NCBI GenBank assembly: GCA_038241095.1
Contig: JBBRGB010000189.1
Span: 1-7,034 of the forward strand
DNA: 7,034 nucleotides
Origin: JBBDMX01 sp038241095
Lineage (GTDB): Bacteria; Planctomycetota; Phycisphaerae; Phycisphaerales; Phycisphaeraceae
Direction: 5' to 3'
The notes under the pieces are model-generated. The model did no database searches. It saw only the letters and a program-made list of their open reading frames with translations, and had not been told where the DNA came from. Positions within the stretch are counted from its first letter, which is position 1. Each line of letters begins with the position of its first letter. The translations under genes were made by a program, and so were the position numbers. Positions 1 to 7,034 of this stretch are shown here, piece after piece.

Positions 1-207
1 TTGGACTCGCCTGTGACGAGCAAGGTGATCCAGACGGCGCGGGCGGCGCGGTGGCTGGAGGCCGCGGGGGTCAAGGTGCCGCGCAAGGCCGATGGGAGTG
101 TCGATGCGGTCATCGAAATCGCCCAGACCACGGCGATTTATCCCGACGATTTGAAGAACGTGAAACTCCCGTGTGAAATCATACGGGGGGATTCGGTAGT
201 GTTATAA
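1..207 (+). CDS. C-terminal fragment of a probable UDP-sugar pyrophosphorylase (UDPGP) family protein
   Basis: An open frame runs from the window edge to a TAA at 205-207 and encodes 68 residues. The first codon (TTG) is almost certainly internal, so the true start lies upstream. The readable segment has a helix-like stretch with 'ARAARWLEAAGVKVPR' followed by an acidic 'ADGSVDAVIEI' stretch and the ending 'IIRGDSVVL'. An 'ARWLEAAGVxVPxxADG' pattern near the C terminus is what I associate with bacterial UDPGP-type uridylyltransferases (UTP plus sugar-1-phosphate giving UDP-sugar and pyrophosphate), soluble cytoplasmic enzymes of envelope-sugar supply. The catalytic N-terminal region with the uridine-binding motif is outside the window, so the assignment rests on family resemblance of the tail alone. 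That the frame is coding is likelier than its exact function. The dispersed repeat begins five bases after the stop. Confidence 0.5.
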   Translation: MDSPVTSKVIQTARAARWLEAAGVKVPRKADGSVDAVIEIAQTTAIYPDDLKNVKLPCEIIRGDSVVL

Positions 208-211
208 GAGT

Positions 212-411
212 AACCGCAGATGAACGCTGATGAACACGGATTAGGAACAGGATGGGATAAAAACAAATGCATGGAGAATGCGAACAAACCATTGAGGGTA
301 TGACCATTTTGGGGTTCTTGATGAGTTTGGTTCTCTTGGCGGTTCAAACAAGATATTCATTGCTTATCCATCCGCGGTTTTATCCGCGTTCATCTGTGTT
401 CATCCGCGGTT
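212..411. repeat. Dispersed repeat element with 30-base inverted arms
   Basis: This fills most of the 235-base gene-free gap between the first gene and xylB. The left arm (212-241) begins 'aaccgcagatgaacgctg'. The reverse complement of the right arm (382-411) begins 'aaccgcggatgaacacag'. The arms match at 26 of 30 positions. Within each arm the unit 'gatgaac' recurs every 10 bases, and part of the right arm ('catccgcggtt') is directly repeated at 369-379 and 401-411. The 140-base centre is more AT-rich than the flanking genes and contains 'cttggcggttca'. Repeats of this 'ccgcggatgaacac' style are known as interspersed intergenic elements in many PVC-group and environmental genomes. No target-site duplication is visible and I see no credible protein in it. 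The right arm ends 31 bases before the xylB start, so the element may carry or alter the xylB promoter, or may form a long hairpin. Confidence 0.75.
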
Positions 412-442
412 AAAACGGAATAGTAGAAAGCGAGACAATACC

Positions 443-1981
443 ATGGCGCATCTTTTGGGAATCGACATCGGCACTTCCGGCACCAAGACGCTTATTTGCG
501 ATGAGATGGGCAAGGTCATTGCCACGGCGATGGCCGAGCATGACATCGCCTCGCCCAAGCCGGGTTGGAGCGAGCAGAACCCCCGGCAATGGTGGGAGGC
601 GACCTGCCTGGCGACCAAAGCGGTGTTGAAGAAGGCCGGCAAGGTAGCCAGGGTCAAACCAAGCGACATCACCGCCATCGGTCTGTCGGGCCAGATGCAC
701 GGCTCGGTCTTTCTGGGCGCGGGCGAAAAGCCGCTGCGGGCCGCGCTGTTGTGGAACGATCAGCGAACCGGGGCACAGTGTCAGGAGATCGAAGCCAAGG
801 CCGGGGGTCGCGCCAAGCTCATCGAGATGGTGGGCAATCCCGCGTTGACCGGTTTCACCGCGCCCAAGATTCTCTGGGTGCGGCAACACGAGCCGCGGGT
901 GTATGAGAAAACCCGCCACATCCTTTTGCCCAAGGATTACATCCGCTTTTGCATGACCGGCGAGTACGCCACGGAAGTGGGCGACGCATCGGGCACGCTG
1001 CTTCTGGATGTGAAGAAACGGCAGTGGAACCAGCGGATGCTCGATTTGCTGGAGATCGACAACGCACTGTTGCCCGCCTGTTTTGAGTCGCATGTCGTCA
1101 GTGGCTCGCTGCACGCTGCGGCCGGCAAGGCCCTAGGCCTGCCCGCGGGTTTGCCCGTAGTCGGTGGCAGTGGCGATCAACCCGCCGGGGCGGTGGGCAA
1201 CGGCATCGTCAACGCGGGCATCGTCAGCGCCACCCTGGGCACTTCGGGCGTGGTGTTCGCCCATGCCGATCAACCCACCTACGACCCGCAGGGCCGGGTT
1301 CACACCATGTGTGCCGCGGTGGAGGGCAAGTGGTGCGTATTCGGTTGCATGTTGAGTGCCGGGGGTTCGCTGCAATGGTTCCGCAACAACATGGCAACGA
1401 CGGAAATCGCCGAGGCCAAACGCAAGAAGATCGACTCCTATGTGCTGTTGGATCAGCAGGCCCAGCGTGCCCAAGCGGGTTGCGAAGGGCTGTTCTTCCT
1501 GCCCTACCTCACCGGCGAGCGCTGCCCGTATTCCAACCCCGCGGCACGAGGCGGGTGGATCGGCCTGACGGCCCGGCATAACCGCGAGCACATGATCCGC
1601 AGCGTCATGGAAGGCGTCACCTTCGGCATGGCGGATGCCTTGGAAATCATGGCGGGCATGGGCATCGACATCAAGACCGTGCGACTCTCCGGCGGCGGTG
1701 CTCGCAGCCCGTTCTGGCGGCAAATGCAGGCTGACATCTACAACAAGAACGTCGCCATCATCAACAGCCAGGAAGGCCCCGCATACGGCGTGGCGATTCT
1801 CGCCGGCGTGGGCACGGGCGTGTGGAAGGATGTGCCCCAGGCATGCAAGGCCATCATCCGCGAGACGGAAAAGCGCAAGCCCAACCGCAAGACGGCGGAG
1901 CTTTACAGTCGGCATCACAAGCAGTATCAACGCCTCTACCGCGCTTTGGCGCCGGAGTTCGACGCCATCGCGGGGTTGTGA
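443..1981 (+). CDS. xylB: Xylulokinase (FGGY carbohydrate kinase family)
   Basis: A 512-residue cytoplasmic kinase that phosphorylates D-xylulose with ATP to xylulose-5-phosphate, feeding the pentose phosphate pathway. The N-terminal FGGY domain opens with the phosphate-binding 'GIDIGTSGTK' (residues 6-15). 'SGQMHG' (82-87) and 'LLWNDQRT' (102-109) are the xylulokinase-type sugar-site motifs. The second domain carries 'GGSGDQPAGAVG' (241-252), whose D245 aligns with the family's catalytic aspartate, then 'TLGTSGVV' (264-271), 'PYLTGERCPY' (354-363) and the ATP-site 'LSGGGARSPFWRQMQADI' (415-432). Length is close to the usual 480-510 residues and both domains look intact. The ATG at 443 places the conserved N terminus correctly, but only a weak GCGAG (430-434) precedes it. 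No xylose isomerase, regulator or transporter is in view, so it may serve a scattered pathway. Other FGGY substrates such as ribulose or glycerol are less likely given the MHG and WNDQR motifs. Confidence 0.93.
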   Translation: MAHLLGIDIGTSGTKTLICDEMGKVIATAMAEHDIASPKPGWSEQNPRQWWEATCLATKAVLKKAGKVARVKPSDITAIGLSGQMHGSVFLGAGEKPLRAALLWNDQRTGAQCQEIEAKAGGRAKLIEMVGNPALTGFTAPKILWVRQHEPRVYEKTRHILLPKDYIRFCMTGEYATEVGDASGTLLLDVKKRQWNQRMLDLLEIDNALLPACFESHVVSGSLHAAAGKALGLPAGLPVVGGSGDQPAGAVGNGIVNAGIVSATLGTSGVVFAHADQPTYDPQGRVHTMCAAVEGKWCVFGCMLSAGGSLQWFRNNMATTEIAEAKRKKIDSYVLLDQQAQRAQAGCEGLFFLPYLTGERCPYSNPAARGGWIGLTARHNREHMIRSVMEGVTFGMADALEIMAGMGIDIKTVRLSGGGARSPFWRQMQADIYNKNVAIINSQEGPAYGVAILAGVGTGVWKDVPQACKAIIRETEKRKPNRKTAELYSRHHKQYQRLYRALAPEFDAIAGL

Positions 1982-1988
1982 AACTTGT

Positions 1989-2037
1989 GCCGTTGACTTG
2001 TCGGCAAGGACACGGCGTCGTAATATATGTCAACGGC
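1989..2037. promoter_or_regulatory. Candidate operator: perfect 9-base inverted repeat framing the toxin-antitoxin promoter
   Basis: 'gccgttgac' at 1989-1997 is the exact reverse complement of 'gtcaacggc' at 2029-2037, with 31 bases between the arms (centre-to-centre 40 bases, close to four helical turns). The arms bracket the candidate -35/-10 pair, and the right arm ends just before the toxin ribosome binding site. That geometry suits cooperative binding by a dimeric repressor. The downstream XRE protein is the natural candidate, because antitoxins of this class commonly repress their own promoters. The symmetry is seen directly. Binding is inferred. Confidence 0.5.
1998..2026 (+). promoter_or_regulatory. 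Candidate sigma-70-type promoter of the toxin-antitoxin-corA unit
   Basis: A -35-like TTGTCG (1998-2003) and a -10-like TAATAT (2021-2026) lie 17 bases apart, each matching consensus at four of six positions. The alternative -35, TTGACT at 1993-1998, is a better hexamer but sits 22 bases from the -10, which is too far. The AT-rich 'taatatatg' stands out in this GC-rich sequence. The promoter lies inside the inverted repeat described as an operator. Confidence 0.4.
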
Positions 2038-2039
2038 TT

Positions 2040-2044
2040 GGGAG
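2040..2044 (+). promoter_or_regulatory. Ribosome binding site deciding the toxin start (2051)
   Basis: GGGAG at 2040-2044 lies six bases before the ATG at 2051. The earlier in-frame ATG at 2027 overlaps the candidate -10 box and operator arm and has no ribosome binding site, so 2051 is preferred. Confidence 0.55.
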
Positions 2045-2050
2045 CGCCTG

Positions 2051-2305
2051 ATGCCCGAATGGATACTCATTTGGACGCATGACCCACATGAGGGAAACGT
2101 GGCGCACTTGGCCGAACACGGCGTGACACCAGAGGAGTATGCACAAGTGGTGCGAAATCCGATTCGCGGGCCGGAACCCAGCCACAATCAACCCGCCTAT
2201 ACGGTCGTTTGTGGTTTCACTGATTCAGGCTGATATCTGATGGCGGTGTATTCAGTGGTCGATGCGGCCACGATCATGCCGGTGACGGCCTATGAACTGA
2301 CCTGA
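2051..2305 (+). pseudogene. BrnT/DUF4258-like toxin gene interrupted by an in-frame TGA
   Basis: From ATG 2051 the frame reads 60 codons ('MPEWILIWTHDPHEGNVAH', then 'LAEHGVTPEEYAQVV') to a TGA at 2231-2233. It then stays open in the same frame through 'YLMAVYSVVDAATIMPVTAY' to a second TGA at 2303-2305. The parts join as one small protein of about 84 residues. Its 'HLAEHGVTPEEY' segment and 'VxPVTAYEL' ending resemble small RelE/BrnT-fold toxins annotated as DUF4258 or BrnT. At the break the family usually has 'GRYL'. A CGA arginine codon changed to TGA by one C-to-T transition explains it exactly, with no frameshift. The known toxins of this fold are cytoplasmic ribonucleases that inhibit translation, and this copy would lose its last beta strands and probably its activity. 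ATG 2240 could only start a short fragment. A sequencing error or readthrough is the alternative. The XRE antitoxin gene follows 10 bases later. Confidence 0.7.
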
Positions 2306-2315
2306 GGATTCAACC

Positions 2316-2669
2316 ATGCCCAAAGCCAACCCCAAGCGGGATATTCACAGGAATATGACTGTCGCGGAAAAGCGCACGGTTGCGGCGATTCGCGCGGATG
2401 TGGAAGCCCGTCTGCCGGAGTTGATGGCTAAGGGCCGGGCCGCCCGCATTCGTCATGATGCCCTTCTCAATGCGATGAAACTGCTGCATGATGCCCGTGT
2501 CTCCAAAGGCATGAGTCTGGCGGATGTGGCGCGGTTAAGCGGCATCGACAAGGCCAGGCTGTCGAAGTTGGAAAACGATCCCCATCCCAATCCGACGCTC
2601 GACACCCTGACCCGTATCGCCGCGGCTTTGCAAAGTGAATTGTCCATCGTGGTCAGTGAGGCGGCGTGA
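2316..2669 (+). CDS. XRE-family helix-turn-helix protein, probable antitoxin
   Basis: A 117-residue protein. Residues 1-50 are charged and helical-looking with no recognisable domain. Residues 57-106 are a Cro/C1-type helix-turn-helix domain: 'MSLADVARLSG' (66-76) forms helix 2 and the turn, 'IDKARLSKLEN' (77-87) the recognition helix, and 'PTLDTLTRIAAAL' (93-105) the following helices. The ribosome binding site TGAGGA (2303-2308) overlaps the stop of the broken toxin frame and lies seven bases before the ATG, so translation was probably coupled to the toxin. Toxin-first order with an HTH antitoxin is well known for RelE/HigB-type and related modules. By analogy it should neutralise the toxin and repress the promoter within the 1989-2037 inverted repeat. 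The toxin is apparently dead, so the gene may persist purely as a regulator. Its stop overlaps the corA start by four bases. The DNA-binding fold is clear. The antitoxin role rests on context. Confidence 0.82.
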   Translation: MPKANPKRDIHRNMTVAEKRTVAAIRADVEARLPELMAKGRAARIRHDALLNAMKLLHDARVSKGMSLADVARLSGIDKARLSKLENDPHPNPTLDTLTRIAAALQSELSIVVSEAA

Positions 2670-3991
2670 CGCCAATGTCCTCACCTCCCCCGCAACACGA
2701 TCCGCACAAGCACGATCTGGTGAATCAACTGGGCCGGCAGATCAACCATGCCACACATCAGGTGGAGCGGGCGGTGCGCGGGGTCGAGCGCACGATGCGC
2801 GGGCTGGTGCTGCCCACGCGCTTTCGCAAGTCCAAGCCCGGCGCGACCCCCGGCATCGACGCGGCGGCCTTGGATCAACTCCCACGATCCGAGACGCCAG
2901 CCTATGTCACCTGCATCGACTACGGGCCGGACAACGTCCAGCAACAGGAAATCAGCGACCTGCCGGATTTCCTGAATCACCATCGCCCCGAATGGTCAAC
3001 GGTGCGCTGGATCAACGTCGATGGCCTGACCGACCCGGCGATCATCAAGGCGCTGGCGGCGAAGTATCAACTCCACCCGCTGGCGATAGAGGACGTGTTG
3101 CACACCGGGCAGCGGCCCAAGGCCGAGTCCTACGGCGGCAACGGTCAGCCCTCATCCCACCATTCCGATCAAAGCGTCGGCGCGGTCACGCAAGAGACGG
3201 GCGGGACAACCACCGAAGCCCACGCCGATCAACCCGCCCGGCTCTTCATCATCGCCCGCATGTTGCAACTCCGCGGCGAACACCTGCACAACGAACAAAT
3301 CTCCTTTTTCCTGGGCCACAAAACGGTACTGACGTTTCAGGAAGACAGGGGCGATGTGTGGGACCCCATCCGCGCCCGCATCAACGTCGCCGGCAGCCGC
3401 ATCCGCAACAATGACGCCAGCTTCCTGCTTTACGCCCTGCTTGATGCCGCCGTCGATCACTGCTTCCCCATTCTCGAACACTATGGGGATCGCTTGGAAG
3501 ACCTCGAAGACGCTGTGCTGGAAAACCCTGCCCGCAACACCATCCACATCATCCACGGCCTGAAGCGCGAACTGCTGCTCTTACGCCGGGCGGTCTGGCC
3601 CATGCGGGAAATGATCCACGCCCTGCAACGCGACCCGCACGAGTGCATGAGCGAAAACACCCGCACCTTCCTCCGCGATGTGTACGACCACAGCGTGCAG
3701 ATCATCGACATCGTCGAGACCTACCGCGAAGTCGCCACCGGACTGACGGAAACCTACATGTCCTCGATGAGCAACAAGCTCAACGAAACCATGCGCGTGC
3801 TGACGGTCATCGGCACGATCTTCATCCCGCTGACGTTCCTGGCCGGGGTGTACGGCATGAACTTCCAAGGCATGCCCGAAACCGAGTCGAGTTGGGCGGT
3901 GCCTTGGGCCTACCCCATCGGCTTCTGGGGCATCTGCCTGGCGGTGGCGGGGGGGCTGGCGCTGTTCTTCAAACGGCGAGGGTGGCTGTGA
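2666..3991 (+). CDS. corA: CorA-family magnesium/divalent-cation transporter with an internal insertion
   Basis: A 441-residue inner-membrane channel for Mg2+ (Co2+ and Ni2+ in relatives), pentameric in known members. A basic, non-conserved N-terminal region (1-60) precedes the cytoplasmic domain, with 'HPLAIEDVLHTGQRPKAE' at 137-154. Helices then lead to TM1 (about 378-397), the signature YGMN at 396-399 followed by 'FQGMPE', and TM2 (about 416-435) ending in the basic tail KRRGWL. The YGMN and MPE selectivity-loop motifs support CorA over ZntB. Two oddities stand out. The protein is about 90 residues longer than Thermotoga CorA, and a Gly/Ser/Thr/His-rich insertion (about 157-190) splits the usual junction between 'RPKxExY' and 'LFIIARML'. 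The GTG start at 2666 overlaps the XRE stop (GTGA), with GAGG at 2658-2661. ATG 2675 is an alternative but lies further from that site. Co-transcription with the XRE gene is likely. Confidence 0.93.
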   Translation: MTPMSSPPPQHDPHKHDLVNQLGRQINHATHQVERAVRGVERTMRGLVLPTRFRKSKPGATPGIDAAALDQLPRSETPAYVTCIDYGPDNVQQQEISDLPDFLNHHRPEWSTVRWINVDGLTDPAIIKALAAKYQLHPLAIEDVLHTGQRPKAESYGGNGQPSSHHSDQSVGAVTQETGGTTTEAHADQPARLFIIARMLQLRGEHLHNEQISFFLGHKTVLTFQEDRGDVWDPIRARINVAGSRIRNNDASFLLYALLDAAVDHCFPILEHYGDRLEDLEDAVLENPARNTIHIIHGLKRELLLLRRAVWPMREMIHALQRDPHECMSENTRTFLRDVYDHSVQIIDIVETYREVATGLTETYMSSMSNKLNETMRVLTVIGTIFIPLTFLAGVYGMNFQGMPETESSWAVPWAYPIGFWGICLAVAGGLALFFKRRGWL

Positions 3992-4019
3992 CGCGAGGCG
4001 ACCGGCGGACTGCGACGAC

Positions 4020-6689
<2,670 letters not shown>

Positions 6690-6696
6690 ATTGTCA

Positions 6697-6701
6697 CTCC
6701 C
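6697..6701 (-). promoter_or_regulatory. Ribosome binding site deciding the clpB start (6689)
   Basis: On the minus strand GGGAG lies seven bases before the ATG whose first base is 6689, giving the N terminus 'MDTNRLTQKSQEAL' expected of ClpB. An in-frame TTG at 6710 would place this site inside the coding region, so it is rejected as the start. The site sits in the 30-base gap after the J-protein stop. Confidence 0.75.
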
Positions 6702-6719
6702 ACAAAACAAGCGCGCGGC

Positions 6720-7034
6720 TCACTCACCATCGCGCGGATTGAACTTCGATTCATCACGCAGTTTCTCAAACAGTTCACGCTCAGCCTCACTCAAGGTCTT
6801 GGGCACCACAATGCGCAGCTCAACGTAAAGGTCGCCGCGCGCCCCCCCGCCCTCGCCCCCGCCCCCTTTGCGCGGCAGGCCCTTGCCTTTGAGACGCAGA
6901 CGTTGACCGCTTTGCCCACCAGCGGGAATGGTCACGGTCACTTCGCCATCCAAGGTTGTCACGGGCGCTTTGGCACCCAGCGCCGCTTCCCACGGCGAGA
7001 GTTTCAGTGTGGTGCTCAGGTCGTGGCCGTCCAC
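6720..7034 (-). CDS. cbpA: C-terminal part of a CbpA-like (class II) DnaJ co-chaperone
   Basis: The gene runs off the right edge. Only the last 104 residues are present and the J domain is missing from view. The visible part is the second substrate-binding beta domain: 'LSPWEAALGAKAPVTTLDG' near its start, 'TVTIPAGGQSGQRLRLKGKG' in the middle, 'GDLYVELRIVVP' and the ending 'FNPRDGE'. The SPWEAALG, GQRLR-KGKG and FxPR patterns follow E. coli CbpA closely. The family stimulates DnaK ATPase activity and delivers unfolded or aggregated clients, partly to ClpB. A Gly-rich loop (KGGGGEGGGARG) is longer than the corresponding CbpA loop and is encoded by an extreme G-run tract. The stop at 6722-6720 lies 30 bases before clpB, so the two are almost certainly one operon. 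Its promoter, and any CIRCE or sigma-32 site, would be outside the window. Annotation as plain dnaJ is the alternative, but no zinc-finger region can be assessed here. Confidence 0.88.
   Translation of the reverse strand: MDGHDLSTTLKLSPWEAALGAKAPVTTLDGEVTVTIPAGGQSGQRLRLKGKGLPRKGGGGEGGGARGDLYVELRIVVPKTLSEAERELFEKLRDESKFNPRDGE
6842..6866 (-). other. G-quadruplex motif in the coding strand of the J-protein gene
   Basis: Read on the minus (coding) strand this is G5-C-G5-CGA-G3-C-G7: four G-runs of at least three with loops of one, three and one bases, well inside the standard quadruplex pattern. It encodes the glycine-rich loop of the J-protein, so it would also be present in the mRNA. The motif is seen directly. 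Folding and any effect on transcription or translation are inferred. Confidence 0.7.

Noticed and set aside
138..347. Minus-strand open frame of 69 codons across the repeat
   Set aside because: Its translation includes 'SSAFICG', a familiar spurious product of the dispersed repeat arm, and it overlaps the end of the first gene.
1133..1930. Minus-strand open frame (265 codons) opposite xylB
   Set aside because: It is antisense to conserved FGGY-kinase motifs and shows no recognisable protein features.
2027..2050. Earlier ATG start for the toxin gene
   Set aside because: It overlaps the -10-like element and the operator arm and lacks a ribosome binding site. The ATG at 2051 has GGGAG at good spacing.
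2231..2233. TGA as a selenocysteine or reassigned codon
   Set aside because: All other genes here use TGA as a normal stop (xylB, corA, clpB, the J-protein), and the position is an expected Arg rather than a redox Cys or Sec site.
2635..3414. Plus-strand open frame of 259 codons overlapping corA
   Set aside because: Its Arg/Pro/His-rich translation is typical of an out-of-frame reading, while the overlapping frame encodes CorA with intact YGMN and membrane segments.
6690..6719. CIRCE operator or heat-shock promoter between the J-protein gene and clpB
   Set aside because: The 30-base gap contains only the clpB ribosome binding site. No TTAGCACTC/GAGTGCTAA pair and no promoter-like hexamers are visible.

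Overview
The window is GC-rich bacterial chromosome with closely packed genes. Dispersed 'aaccgcggatgaacac'-type repeats and the mix of protein families suggest a planctomycete or related PVC-group bacterium. That placement is inferred from sequence style, not demonstrated.

Layout, left to right. (a) 1-207, plus strand: the last 68 codons of a probable UDP-sugar pyrophosphorylase-family gene. (b) 208-442: a gene-free stretch almost filled by a dispersed-repeat element with 30-base inverted arms. (c) 443-1981: a complete xylulokinase (xylB). (d) 1989-2669: a small toxin-antitoxin-like module. It has a promoter framed by a perfect 9-base inverted repeat, a BrnT/DUF4258-like toxin gene broken by an in-frame TGA, and an intact XRE-type antitoxin gene. 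(e) 2666-3991: a CorA magnesium/divalent-cation transporter whose GTG start overlaps the antitoxin stop. (f) 6689-4020, minus strand: full-length ClpB disaggregase, preceded by (g) the C-terminal part of a CbpA-like J-protein (7034-6720).

How the genes work together: the J-protein and ClpB are 30 nt apart on the same strand and form a protein-quality-control operon, since J-proteins deliver aggregated substrates to DnaK and ClpB. The XRE gene and corA are probably co-transcribed and translationally coupled, so corA may fall under the toxin-antitoxin promoter. xylB appears to stand alone, with no xylose isomerase or transporter in view. corA and clpB converge with only 28 nt between stop codons and no obvious terminator hairpin.

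No clearly new multi-gene system is visible. The best leads are the single-codon disruption of the toxin beside an intact antitoxin and operator, Ser/Thr/Ala/Pro-rich insertions in both CorA and ClpB, and a very strong G-quadruplex motif in the J-protein coding strand.
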